From NCBI RefSeq assembly GCF_023078275.1, contig NC_062979.1:17899848-17963847 (forward strand): a stretch of DNA of 64,000 nucleotides, given 5' to 3'. This DNA is from Leguminivora glycinivorella (lineage: Eukaryota; Arthropoda; Insecta; Lepidoptera; Tortricidae). Position 1 is the stretch's first letter, and the number at the start of each line of letters is the position of its first letter. A program made the position numbers and the translations under genes. Under the pieces are notes generated by a model, which saw only the letters and a list, made by a program, of their open reading frames with translations, ran no database searches and was not told the DNA's origin. Positions 44,417 to 56,560 of the stretch are shown here, piece after piece.

Positions 44417-46240
44417 CGATAAGTGTGTTGAAATATTTGCTTATGGCGCTAATAATCACGTAATTGTAAATTCATTAGATAAGGAATTGTCGTTATTGGT
44501 GGATACGGGGGCCAGTGTATCGATTATTAAGTATAGTTGTATTCAGAATTTTAATCTGCAGATAGTTCGGGATAGGATAAGGATAAAAGGAGTATGCGGG
44601 AATCTAGTTTCGTTGGGATATGTAAAGTTAGAATTGTGCATAAGGGGTTATAAGTTAGTGCATAAGTTCCATGTGTTTGTAGGGCTAAATGTCGGAATGA
44701 TGGAATTTTAGGGGAGGATTTCTTGGTTGAGTATAAGTGTAGTATTAATTACGAGGAACGAGTTTTGAGGTTACAGCATAAGTCGGGGACTACAGTGTCG
44801 CTAGAGCTGGGGTTAGGAGTAGTGCGCTCGGTAGTTATCCCTGGTAGGTGCGAAGTAATTAAATGGGTGTCGACGGAGTTGCAGGGAGAAGGTGTTATTG
44901 TTTCTCAAGAAGTTACCCCGGGTGTTTTCGTGGCGAGTGCAGTTGTGACTCCGAAGGATGGGAGGATTCCGGTCCGATTTTTGAATACACGGGAGGATGA
45001 GGTAGAGATAAGTAATTACTGTCCGAAGTTTGGTAGGTTATCAGAATATTATTTTTGCTCTTTTGATTCGCAAGATACTAAGAGGGTGGATAGAGTTAAG
45101 GGGCTTTTCGAGTTGTTGAAACTCAGGTCTTACCTCGATGATGAGGGAAGTCGTACTCTGGAAGGGATATGTGCAAAGTATGCAGATATCTTTCATATGC
45201 CGGGTGATAAGTTGTCGGTTTCTAATTTGTCCGATTATGAAATCAAATTGAAGAACGATGCTTCTCCTGTGTATGTCAAACCATACAGGATTCCATTTGC
45301 ACAGAAGAAGGAGGTCGAGAGGCAGATTAAGAAATTGTTGGACGAGGATATTATTGAAGAATGTACTAGTGAATGGTCTTCCCCTCTATTGCTTTTACCA
45401 AAGAAATTAGATAGTAGTGGGGAGAAAAAATGGCGTATTGTCATTGATTACAGACTGCTTAATAAGAAAATAATTGATGAAAAGTTCCCGTTACCAAACA
45501 TGCAAGAGATATTAGACTCTCTATCGGGTTGTGTTTATTTTTCTCATTTGGATTTGAGCTCTGGGTATTATCAGATGAGTCTTTCGCCTAATAGTAGGAA
45601 ATTTACGACTTTCACAGCTGATAAACAATATATGCTGAAACGCCTACCGATGGGGCTCCGTAGTAGTCCTAGCGCATTTTCCAGGCTTATGGCTGTAGCG
45701 TTATCAGGGTTGACTTATGATGCTTGTTTTTATATCTAGATGATGTAATTGTTTTCGGGAAAAATCTACGGGAGCATAACGCTAACTTAATTAAAGTTTT
45801 TGAAAGATTCAGGGAAGTCAACTTGAAGCTCAACCCATGTAAGTGTAGTTTTCTTAAAAAATAATTGAATTACTTAGGACATACAATAACACCTAGTGGG
45901 GTGTTGCCAGATAGTAGCAAGATAGAAGTTGTGAAGAGTTTTCCAGTCCCTAAAAATGCAGACGAGGTTCGGCGGTTTGTAGCTTTTGCTAATTTTTATA
46001 GGAGATTTATTAGGAATTTTGCGGATATAGCATGTCCGTTAAATCGATTATGTAGAAAAGGGATTGATTTCAAATGGTCAACCGAGTGCGAGGTGGCGTT
46101 TCACAAGCTAAAGATGTTGCTAGCTTCCCCCCCAGTTTTGGACTATCCGGAATCCGGATCTATCAGAGAGCAATGTATTTCGTCTTCAAACGGACGCATC
46201 AGGAGTAGCCATAGGGGCGGTATTATCAAACGCGAATAAT
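44349..46240 (+). pseudogene. protease-RT remnant with frameshifts and a stop
   Basis: 44349-44711 carries a protease active site LSLLVDTGASVSIIK. 44723-45739 carries RT: VKPYRIPFAQKKEVERQI, SEWSSPLLLLPKKL, WRIVIDYRLLNKK, FSHLDLSSGYYQM and LPMGLRSSPSAFSR. The frame stops at 45739, just before the catalytic YLDD, which is in another frame at about 45733-45744. An in-frame TAA at about 45862 lies before LNYLGHTITPSGVLPD. A further shift near 46155 precedes RNase H. The RT could not be made from this copy. Confidence 0.85.
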
Positions 46241-48058
46241 AAGCCAGTAGCTTTCGCAAGTAGGCAACTGAATAAAGCAGAAATTAATTATCCTACAATT
46301 CATAAGGAATTGCTGAGTATTGTTTGGTCGGTTAGACATTTTCGTCCGTACTTATATGGTAGGAAGTTTAAAATTTTAACAGATCATAAACCGTTGGTGC
46401 ATTTATTCAGCATGACGAATCCCAGTAGTCGTTTGACGAAGTATAGACTAACATTGGAGGAGTATAACTTCGACATAGAATACATTAAAGGTTCAGAAAA
46501 TGTTACGGCAGATGCCCTATCAAGAATTGTTATTACATCAGACGAGTTGAAGACGTTAAATTCAGCATTCGTTGGGGTAGTCACGCGTTCGATGGCGCGC
46601 AGAGTGAACGAATCAAATAAGACGAGGGAGTCAGTTACTGCGTCGGTGGATTCTCGACAGCCTAGGGTAGTAGACATCATAAAAGGGTCACAAGGAGATA
46701 TGGAATTAAAAGTTTACTCGAGTAAAGAATTTTGGAGGACGTTAGAATTTGCTAAAGGCTGGGAAATGACCGGGTTAAGCGATGTTGTTTGTATAAACTC
46801 TACAATTTGCATAAACCAAGATTCCTTATTAACGAAGGCACGCTTAGACGTAGCGTTACGGGACTTGGTTATACTGTGCAAAAAATTAAATATAGTAGAG
46901 TTAGTAGTAATTAAAGATGAGCGCAATAAAAAAGAGGTAATGAAGTTAAGTCATATTTTTCGCGCGGGACAAGAAGAGTTGCCGAGGTTGTGTATAGTAC
47001 AGGGGAAAATGAGAATTAATGATAGAGAGATGATTCGGATTATACTGAACGATTATCATTTGTTACCCACTAGTGGGCATGCAGGTTGTACTAGAATGAT
47101 TAATAGCATAAAGAAGAAGTATTATTGGGAAAATATGCGTAAAGATATAGACGAGTATGTTAAACGATGTAAGGATTGTCAGAAGCAGAAATTTACTAAC
47201 AGAAACACGAGGGAAAATATGGTCATAACTACCACAGCTACAACATCTTTTGAAAAAGTTTTTTTAGATATTGTTGGACCATTAGAGGTGGACAATGCAG
47301 GATATAAGTATATTTTAACTATGCAGTGCGAATTAACTAAATATGTAGAAGCATATCCATTAGAGAATAAGGATGCTCAGACAGTTGCCAGAGCATTTGT
47401 TGAAAATTTTGTTTTAAGATATGGGATTCCCCAAATTATAGCAACAGATTGTGGTACTGAGTTTATAAATTCAACATTGAGTGGTGTTTGCACATTGTTA
47501 AAAATAGAAAACATAAATTCAACACCGTATCACCACGAAAGTATAGGTTCATTAGAAAATTGGCATAAGCATCTTGGCAGCTATCTGAGGATTGAGACTA
47601 GGAATTTTACTTCAAATTGGAGCTCCTGGGTCCAGTATTGGTGTTTTGCATACAATACTTCGATAAATACCAGTACAAAATATTCACCATACGAACTAGT
47701 ATTTGGGAAATCCTGCAATGTGCCAAGTAATCTTGATAATAAAGTAGACCCATTATATGTATATGATAATTACCCATTGGAACTAAAATTTAGGTTACAG
47801 AAAGCACATTCCGATGCCAGAAATAATCTTATGCAGACTAAAGTTCAAAGGAAGTCGACATACGACCAGAAATGCAACATTGTTAATTTTAGGATAGGAG
47901 TTTCAATATTGATTAAGAATGAATGTTATAATAAGTTAAACGATCTGTATTTAGGTCCATATATAATAAAGAATGTAATAGGTTCTAATTTAGAAATAAT
48001 AAAGAATAATAAGAATTACTTAGTACATAAGAACAGAGCTAAACTATATTATCAATAG
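46170..48058 (+). pseudogene. RNase H-integrase of the 5'-deleted element
   Basis: RNase H begins at about 46170 (LQTDASGVAIGAVLSN) and continues with KELLSIVWSVRHFRPYLYGR, TDHKPL and TADALSR. From the Met at 46310 the frame is open for 582 codons. Integrase has an HHCC finger (GHAGCTRM ... CKDCQKQK) and D,D-E core: FLDIVGPLEVDNAGYKY, IATDCGTEFINS, and SIGSLENWHKHLGSYL, where the Glu is present. The C-terminus holds a LGPYIIKNVIG segment. The domain is intact over 1.9 kb while the RT is broken. Confidence 0.85.
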
Positions 48059-48106
48059 GGTTATTTTCAGGGGAGGGAACCCCTACCCTTACCTTTTCAG
48101 GGGAGG

Positions 48107-48351
48107 TGTGATAGGCTGAATCTCATATCTACACGTCTGTAGATATAGATGGCTCAGCTTAAAGATCACGTACTAAAATGGCAGTGGTTTCCCTCTTCTG
48201 ACACGTACCATAGTCGTATAAATAGTGTAGAATAAAATACTTGTGGTTAGAAGATTAAGAACGAAGATCAATACACTGTGCCGACCCAGCTCCTGTGTTT
48301 GGTGTACCACCCTCCCCCCCCCCTCGGGAGTTATCCTATTTCATGCAACAT
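48107..48351 (+). repeat. Solitary 3' LTR of the 5'-deleted element
   Basis: Starts TGTGATAGGCTGAATCTC after the purine tract. The end at TGCAACA near 48351 is inferred from the TG..CA rule and cannot be checked without a second copy. It includes AATAAAATAC and a C-run near 48310-48324. Confidence 0.65.
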
Positions 48352-48679
48352 ATTTTTTATGAAAACAAAATAAATTACTTATTATTTATTACTTTACTAT
48401 TTTGCACTGTGGAGCGATGTTTGGTTTGGTGTAAGTAGGGTTACCAAAAAAAAACATAATTATGAGTATATTTTTTTATATTTATTACGTCTTATTTTTA
48501 AACTAAATTATGAACTTATTAACCAAAATTTAGATGAGGCACTTTTTGCCACAACTGTCAACAATATCTTATTTGATACAGACATTAGAAAAAAGCGCGT
48601 GGAGTTCCTCCGCGCGAAAGAAGTGAAACTTCGTAAAATTGAAATGAAAATATAACAGCTTGATGACATGTATCTCACT

Positions 48680-49203
48680 TAGGGTTGCAAAAAATACGGT
48701 TTTTTCTGGCTTAAAAAAGACATGAAAAAAAACCGTGAAAAAAAAAACAGTTTTTTTTTATGGAGTATGTTTTTTTCTAAAGTACGAAATCTCAAAATTT
48801 GCAAAGCAGTTATTACTTTTATACGGTTTTTTAGACTTAATGTTAACTATTAAACGAATTTAATCAAATAACTTAAAGTTCTGGTCTTATAAAAGTAACA
48901 TTCACGAAATCTGTAGTTGGTAGTTATCACTATTTACTGTTGGCAACACGACCGCCTCTCCACGCTGCACGTAGCATCGGGGATTTCCCAATAAACGTTT
49001 GTATACTGAATGTTAATCGTATTAAAATGTACGTTATTGTTATTGAAACACGTTACAATACAAGTCACGAAAAACCGTTATTGTCGAATTATTTGTTCAT
49101 GTGAAAAAAAAACATATTTAGAAAAAAAATCATGGTGCTCGGTTTTTTTTTTTTCATAATTCTGAAAAAAAAAAATTTGTTTTTTTTTCTATTTGCAACC
49201 CTA
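48680..49203. mobile_element. hAT-type MITE with A/T-tract interior
   Basis: Ends TAGGGTTGCAAA and TTTGCAACCCTA. The 8-bp duplication ATCTCACT lies at 48672-48679 and 49204-49211. The interior is very AT-rich, with runs of A or T of up to about 12. An 8-bp duplication and TAGGG ends place it in hAT, a different family from 38381 and 38856. No coding capacity. Confidence 0.88.
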
Positions 49204-49211
49204 ATCTCACT

Positions 49212-49881
49212 CACAACACACTATTACTTTTTGAAAATATGAAGTGGCAGAAATTGATGGAACTAAAATAGTGACCTCATATTTTTTCTTTAAGAAAAAC
49301 TTTATTAAAATTGCTTACGATAGGGTACTTTCCTATACTTAGAATAATAGTTACATATTTACAAAACTTTTCCCCTCACTATAGCGAGAAAAGTCGAGGC
49401 GTCCAGTCTGGCTCTTGTCGTTGTTTACGCACTACAATAAGCCTTTTGTGTCTGACAAGTTCATCTCCAGGAAAACTAGAAAACAAATAAACATATTTGG
49501 TGCGAGTGAATTAAAAAAAATCTTGTTGATAAGGCAAGCATTTTTGCAACAAACTTTAGTTGATCATTATTTTATTATTTGTAAGTAAATAAAAATAACA
49601 AAATAATGTACTACTAAAGATTGTTGCAAAAATGAGGTCAAATATCAATTAACAAAAATTTATATAATTAATCAACAATCAATACCAGGTAAAAGTTTTA
49701 TTATATAAATTATTTATTATGATCAACATTTTATGCTGACGCTACCGCGAATGCAAATCTCAAAAGGCAATCTTTGAGCGTCATTAATGTATCATGCGTA
49801 TTTGGTCGCACGTCAATGAAACTTATATTTCTATCCCGCTCTGCAAAATGGCCGTCAAAACAAAGACTGAATTTATAAATT
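49212..49881. other. Intergenic, no gene seen
   Basis: AT-rich; ends in the TAA repeat that hosts the R4-type element. Confidence 0.4.
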
Positions 49882-50120
49882 ATAATAATAATAATAATAA
49901 CCCCCCAAAGGGATCACCTTGTCGTGGTGGGCGGGCTTACGGGTTGGTGATACTATACACGAGAGGTCTAAACACCTAAGACCACACCCCAGTATGGGAG
50001 ATACAGACATATGTGCCAATACTAACTAGGCTTACCCTTCCCAAACTAAGATTCCAACTATCCTATCGTTTCTTCTTTTTCCCTCCTTTCCACCTCTCTT
50101 CTCCCTACTCTAGGTTAAAA

Positions 50121-52496
50121 ATGCAGTTGAGATCAAGAGCTTTACGTCAGGGGCCGCTACCCGAGGGCAATCGTCGGGGCGCATCTGGAGCCGTTGCTGG
50201 ATGCCACAGCATGCGATCCAACGGCGATGCGGAGTTGAGCAGGCGGGCTCCCATCGAAAAATTTGTTACAGCCGCAAATGGGTCGCTACCCGAGGGCGAT
50301 CGTCGGGGCGCACCTGGAGCCGCTGCTGGGTGCCACAGCATGCGAGCCAGCGGCGATGAGGAGCTGAGCAGGCGGGCTTCCATCGCAAAATCTACTACAG
50401 CCGATAACTCTGGACGTCTTCCTTCTTCCCGCAAGTATAACCTCCGCCCACGGAGCGGAGATAGCTCTGCAAATAATTTTTCAGATGACGACCAATCCCT
50501 TTTTTCGTCGATCCCTTCAACCAGACCCTCATACATGTCTAAGAAATCTCCTTCTTTATCTTCTGCTAGCACGCACGATGGTGTTGTACAAGATGTCATC
50601 CCAGACATTGAGCTTGTACCCACCTCGGAAGCTCCAAAATCGCGCAAACGATGGACGAGTGAAATGAATACGTTCATAATGCGCACTTACCTTTATCTTA
50701 CTGCATTGGATACTGACACCAAAACATATCTCGAACCACTCCACCTCAAATTCATTGAAAAATTTCCAAACATGTCAGTTAGCCGACAAAGAGTCGGCGA
50801 TCAAAGAAGGGCGATAATCCGTAGTAAGTTGCTACCACAAGAAACACTGGATAGGATTTATGATGAAGTAAAAAATGATATAAATAGCCTACAATGCACA
50901 TACACATCAACTAATTTAAATGACCAACGGTTTAATAGCACACAAACACGTTTAAGATGGACAGATGAACAGAATGAATATATCATGCTATCATATTACA
51001 GGATTACAGAATTAGAAACAAACAGAACCTCTTACCGAAAACCGTTACATGACGCATTCATAAATAATTTCCCTTCACTTGCACATCTTAGTGAGCAAAG
51101 GATAGCTGACCAACGAAGAGCTATAATCAGTAATAAATACTTTAGTGAGACTAAGTTAAATGACTTAAAACAACAGGTAGCTGACGAACTTTCAATAAAT
51201 ATTCAAAATTTAAGCAATAATACAGAAATAACTACAACAGTTGACTTAAACCAACAATACGACCTTGAAACGCCATTTTTACAGAGTATACAGTTGAATA
51301 TCCCTGAAGACAGAGATAGTGACGACAGCCCACATCACCCTCAAAGAGACCTTTTAATAGATGACACCTTTAGAGAGACATTAGAGCATTTCAAAGATAC
51401 TGACCCGACATGTAGGTCATACATCCCCAAACAAAAAACATCCAAAAAACTAGCAAACATAGTGTACTACCTTAATAACGTAACACTTCCGGAACATGTT
51501 AACAGCGATACAGATTTCAACACCCTTCAAACTGCAATATATTGTGCAGCCTGGACAGCGGCCAAAGTAAATGGGGCAAAAATATCATTGCAAACCACAG
51601 GTAACCCTAGATCTCGTCCTGCAAATAAAGACAGAAGACCGCAATGGCAGAGAAGACTAGAGAGAAGATTACAGGATATTCGAACGAAAATAGGCAGACT
51701 GACACAATTCATGAGCGGGACTAGAAGCAGAAACATCGAAAAACACGTAAGTGACATAATGGAACAATACAAAATTCATTCTGTCCATGAAGAACCAAAT
51801 ACACAACTCACACACACACTAGATACTCTCAAACAAAAACTTGCACTCATATCAGGACGGTTAAATAGATATAAAACTTGTACTCTACGAAAACAGCAAA
51901 ACAACCAATTTCATAATAATGAAAAACAGTTTTATAGAAATATTAGACAGTCTACAACAAATACTACAGAAAACATAAGCACTAATATAGGTAGCAGCTC
52001 TCCAGACCCGGAAGATTTACAAAATTTTTGGGCAGAAATATGGGAGAAACCAGTTCATCATAACGCTGAAGCAGACTGGATACAAACAGAAACTACTAGA
52101 AACAACAATTATACAACAGAAATGACTTTTGAGTATATTCCCCTAGACATATTTAAGAAAGTTCTTAGTAACCTCCATAACTGGAAAGCACCTGGATCAG
52201 ACTACATACATAACTACTGGTACAAAAAGTTTACAAATATTCAACCCTATTTACACAGTTATCTCAATAAGTTTACTGACGATCCTACCACAATGCCGCC
52301 ATACATTACCACAGGAACTACATTTATGATACCAAAAGACCAAAGTGACCTCACCAATCCAGCTAAATATAGACCGATCACATGTTTGCAAACCATTTAT
52401 AAGATTTTGACTTCCTGCATTTCTGAACTAATATACAAACACGTAGATGACAATAACATCTTGGCTGAACAGCAAAAGGGCTGTCCAGGGATGTAA
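50121..52496 (+). pseudogene. R4-type ORF, N-terminal part (Myb-like, early RT)
   Basis: I take ATG 50121 (MQLRSRAL) as the start; the frame is open from 50013. A 43-residue segment (PLPEGNRRGAS..CHSM..LSRRAPIEK) is tandemly duplicated; the DNA copies begin at 50157 and 50286, exactly 129 bp apart. Two Myb/SANT-like motifs follow (KRWTSEMNTFIMRTY ... RVGDQRRAI and RWTDEQNEYIMLSYY ... RIADQRRAI). RT starts near 52130 (NLHNWKAPGSDYIHNYW, FMIPKDQSDLTNPAKYRPIT). The frame stops at 52494-52496 after ILAEQQKGC because one extra C lies in 'ctgtccaggg' near 52484. Confidence 0.88.
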
Positions 52497-54510
52497 GGAA
52501 CAACTTACCATAGATTCAGTAATTCTTAGACATGTTAATAAAACCAAATCCGACTTATACTCAATGTACATTGATTACAAAAAAGCATACGATTCTGTCC
52601 CTCACTCGTGGCTGATTCAAGTCTTAGAAATATATAAAATACACCCCAAGATAATTAACCTTTTAAAGACAACCATGACAACCTGGACAACACGACTCAA
52701 ACTCAACTCCCCAACGGTAAGTTTAGAAACAAATCCTATTAGAATACAGAGAGGTATATTCCAAGGTGATGCACTGAGCCCACTGTGGTTTTGCTTAGCT
52801 TTAAATCCCCTCTCCAAGATATTAAATTCAACTTCAGCCGGATACCCTTTACATTACACAGACAGCGATAAACATACTGAGTACATAAACCACTTATTTT
52901 ATATGGATGACATAAAACTTTACGCGGACAATGAGACTGACCTATATCTACTGACTAACTTGACAGAACAATTTACAAATGACATAAAAATGGAATTCGG
53001 GATTGATAAGTGCAAAATAAACTCAATGAAAGGTGGACAGCTCTACCAACATAATTACTTGTTAGGATCTGGGGACCAAATTGAATCTCTTGACGAACAG
53101 GATACCTACAAATATTTAGGATACAATCAATCTCGACAAATACAGTATAAAGACACAAAACAAAAACTAAAACAACAGTTCCGACATAGACTTAATACAA
53201 TTCTGAAATCACATCTTTATGCACGCAATACAATAAAAGCCATAAACACATTTGCTATACCCGTTCTCACTTATTCTTTCGGAGTAATCAACTGGACTAA
53301 ATCAGATCTCAAAGATTTACAACGTACCATCCACACCACAATGACTAAATGTCGTAAACACCACCCAAGATCATGCGTTCAGAGGCTGACACTACCGAGA
53401 AAAGAAGGTGGGAGAGGACTAATCGACATAACAAACCTACACAACCGACAGATAACAACATTAAGACATTATTTTTTTAATAAAGCAGGACGTTCCACAC
53501 TACACAAAGCCACAGTAGAGAATGATCGCAAGTTTACACCATTGAACCTACAAGATAGTACAACACAAAAAAATGAAAACCTTACAGACGATAAGACAAA
53601 AATCGCCGAGTGGACTAAGAAGTCTCTCCATGGTAGACATCGTCATGACCTTTGCCAACCTAATGTCGACAAGGAGGCGTCGAACGCGTGGCTGAGGCGT
53701 GGTGAACTGTTCCCGGAGACTGAAGGGTTCATGTTGGCGATACAAGACCAAGTAATAGAGACCAAAAACTATCAGCGATATATTACAAAAACCCTGACCA
53801 ACGACACGTGCAGGAAGTGCAATAGCTGCCCAGAAACTATCCAGCATATTACAGGTGCGTGTAAAACAATAGCCCAGACTGACTATAAACACAGACATGA
53901 CCAAGTGACAAATATTATTCACCAAAAACTCGCACACCAATACAACTTCATTACAGACATAGAACCGTATTATAAGTATAAACCAGACAGTGTACTAGAC
54001 AACTCCTCAACTAAACTTTACTTTGATAGAACCATCCTCACTGACCGAACTACTCACCATAACAGACCCGACATCACGCTGATAGACAAAACAACTAAAA
54101 CCGGATTCCTCATTGACATAGCTGTTCCTAATACACACAATCTGCAGAGCACTATCTCTGAAAAACTATCAAAATACATTGAACTGAAAGACGAGATAAT
54201 GCGTATCTGGCGTTTACAGAAAGTTACAATAGTACCGATTGTCCTATCCACAACAGGCGTGATACCAAAGCAACTCCATCAGTCTTTAAAAACCCTAAAA
54301 CTACCAGCTCATACATACAACCTCCTCCAAAAAGCAGTTATTCTTAATACATGCAGATTAGTAAGGAAATTCTTGCAAACTGACCAACCAATCCCTGCCC
54401 CTATGGCACCACCTGCACAGGCCATCTCACGCCCAACCACACATGAAACTTCAAATACTTTTACTACTGCACAACCAGCTACACAACGTATAAATGAAGA
54501 TGTAACATAA
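52447..54510 (+). pseudogene. R4-type ORF, RT core and endonuclease
   Basis: The shifted frame continues without a gap from GCKEQLTIDS. RT motifs: MYIDYKKAYDSVPHSWL (catalytic Asp), GIFQGDALSPLWFCLAL and FYMDDIKLYAD (catalytic DD at about 52903-52911). The C-terminal endonuclease is preceded by a CCHC-type finger (CRKCNSCPETIQHITGAC). It then shows PDITLIDKTTKTGFLIDIAV, the PD..(D/E) core of restriction-like enzymes, and a downstream K. The tail is Pro/Thr/Ala-rich. The stop is at 54508-54510 and a short 3' UTR leads to the poly(A). Confidence 0.88.
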
Positions 54511-54570
54511 AGTTACCTGAAATGCACTTGGCTTCGGCCCGTGCATAGCAGTACGCCGGTGAAAACCGAG

Positions 54571-54628
<58 letters not shown>

Positions 54629-54644
54629 AATAATAATAATAATA

Positions 54645-56318
54645 GGGTGAAGTCATCTCTCACCTTCTGTACATGGACGATCTCAAACTATTTGCACCGA
54701 ACACCCAAGACCTGATGGTGCTATTGAAAACCACAGAAGTTTTCAGTACCGCCATCAGAATGGAGTTTGGTGTCGATAAGTGTGCGGTCATGCATGTACA
54801 GCGGGGGGAGGTTGTAAATTCAGAAAATTTACAACTTTCTGAGACGATGTCGTTCAGATCTATCTCTGAATCAGAAACCTATAAGTACCTTGGTATGTCA
54901 CAGTCGTTGGGTATTGAGGATGTTGGCATTAGACGGTCGGTGAAGGAGCGCTTTTTCAGTCGGCTGACAAAAGTCCTTAACAGTCTTTTGTCAGGAGGCA
55001 ACAAAGTGCGCGCCTTTAACGCCTGGGTAATGCCTCTACTCACATACTCCTTTGGCATACTACGGTGGACCCAGACTGAGCTGGACGCCCTGGATCGGAG
55101 GGTCCGTTCACTGCTTACCACACATCGTATGTTACACCCGCGCTCGTCTGTTATGAGATTGTACATCCCACGGAAGTGCGGAGGTCGAGGCTTCCTAAAC
55201 GCCAAAGATCTCCACAACCGTGAGGTGTACAATCTCAGGAATTACTTCCTTAACAACGAGTGCGGGATGCATCGTGATGTGGTGGCAGTGGACGGAAACC
55301 TCACGCCGCTCTCCTTGGCGAAAGAGAACTGGCGCAAACCTGTGGTACTAAGTACTGCGGACCGCAAGGCGGTATGGGAGAGCAAGCAGCTACACGGGCG
55401 GTTCTACAAGGCCCTCACGGGACCCGATGTAGATCTGCTCGCATCGGTGAACTGGTTACGATTCGGGGACCTCTTCGGAGAAACCGAGGGTTTTGCCTGT
55501 GCAGTTGCGGACGAAGTTATGATGACGAACAACTACCGGAAATATATCCTGAAGGACGGTACGGTCGACATTTGTCGGGCATGCCGCCGTCCCGGAGAAT
55601 CACTCAGGCATATTATTTCCGGTTGTTCTCATCTTGCTAACGGCGAGTACTTGCACAGACATAATCTCGTAGCCAGGATTATTCACCAGCAACTTGCTCT
55701 TCAATACGGCCTTGTGGACCGCGAAGTACCGTACTACAAGTACTTACCTGCGCCAGTTCTCGAAAATGGTCGTGCCACGCTCTATTGGGATCGATCTATT
55801 ATCACTGACAGGACTATTGTAGCCAATAAGCCTGACATTGTGATAATAGATCGACTGCAACGCCGGGCAGTGCTCGTTGACATCACCATCCCCCATGATG
55901 AGAATCTCGTGAAAGCCGAGAAGGACAAGTCCAGTAAGTACCTAGACTTGGCTCACGAGATAACCGCCATGTGGGATGTTGAATCAACGATCATTGTTCC
56001 GATAGTCGTTTCAGCGAACGGTCTCATAGCGAAGAGTCTCGACCAACATCTTAAGAGACTCTCGCTAGGTGGCTGGATCAAGGGCCAGATGCAGAAGGCG
56101 GTGATCTTGGACACAGCGCGGATAGTCCGACGGTTCCTCTCTCTGCGGCCCTAACCACCGGCAGCTTGGGCCCTGCCCCGCTGCTGGCGGCACCCTAGGT
56201 TAGGTTTTTTATAATGTGTTTATATGTGTTTTATATTGTTTTGTAAGTGGTTTTGTATTTTACTTTTATATTCATATTATAAACAGCCTAGCCTAAGATT
56301 TGAAAGAAATAAAGAGAA
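54645..56318 (+). mobile_element. 5'-truncated second R4/Dong-type LINE
   Basis: Begins right after the TAA units that end the first element, about 10 codons before the RT catalytic motif, and ends AAGAAATAAAGAGAA before a new TAA tract (56319-56330). It is a different, more GC-rich family, so this is an independent insertion. Both copies share TAA borders. Confidence 0.85.
54666..56154 (+). pseudogene. R4-type RT end and endonuclease, open frame
   Basis: Open for about 500 codons. YMDDLKLFAPNTQDLM is the RT catalytic box at the very start. The RT thumb follows (LPRSSVMRLYIPRKCGG-type region near 55140-55180). The finger CRACRRPGESLRHIISGC and the endonuclease core KPDIVIIDRLQRRAVLVDIT are intact, then DENLVKAEKDKSSKYLDL. 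It has no internal stop, but it lacks the start, the Myb motifs and most of RT. It shares clear protein similarity with the upstream element while differing in base composition. Confidence 0.88.
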
Positions 56319-56560
56319 TAATAATAATAAAATACTTTATTGCACACTACAGAAGAAAAAGAAACATAATTCAGAACAGATACAACGTGGTAGGTAACAA
56401 CAGGCGGTCTTATCGCTAAAACAGCGGTCTCTTACAGACAACCTTCAGATAGTCGAGTGGCGATCGGAATAAAATTTACGGGTGGTGCAAAAAAGAATAA
56501 CAGAAGGCTAGTACCTAAATGTACAATATAATAAAATACATATACTACAAATATAAAAAC
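56319..56560 (-). repeat. LINE/SINE tail, antisense, with TAA tract
   Basis: TAATAATAATAA then 'aatactttattgcacacta', 'aacaggcggtcttatcgc' and 'cggtctcttacagacaacc'. On the minus strand this is a retroposon 3' end with an AATAAA signal and a TTATTATT tail. It may have provided the TAA site used by the truncated R4-type element. Confidence 0.6.

Larger units (their letters stand above)
43906..48351 (+). mobile_element. 5'-deleted Ty3-type LTR retrotransposon
   Basis: Begins abruptly in gag where the satellite ends, runs through protease, RT, RNase H and integrase, then a polypurine tract (AGGGGAGG, 48099-48106) and a single LTR at 48107-48351. No 5' LTR is found in the window. Frameshifts and a stop break the RT. 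The lineage is not clear; the integrase differs from that of the CsRn1-like element. Confidence 0.85.
49901..54626 (+). mobile_element. R4/Dong-clade LINE in TAA repeats
   Basis: About 4.73 kb. It begins CCCCCCAAAGGGATCACC directly after (TAA)n (49882-49900) and ends with 56 A (54571-54626), then TAA units (54627-54644). A single protein is encoded, with N-terminal Myb-like motifs, RT and a C-terminal restriction-like endonuclease, the R2/R4 layout. Dong, the Bombyx member of the R4 clade, is known to insert in TAA repeats. Only one frameshift is seen, so this copy is nearly full-length. Confidence 0.88.
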
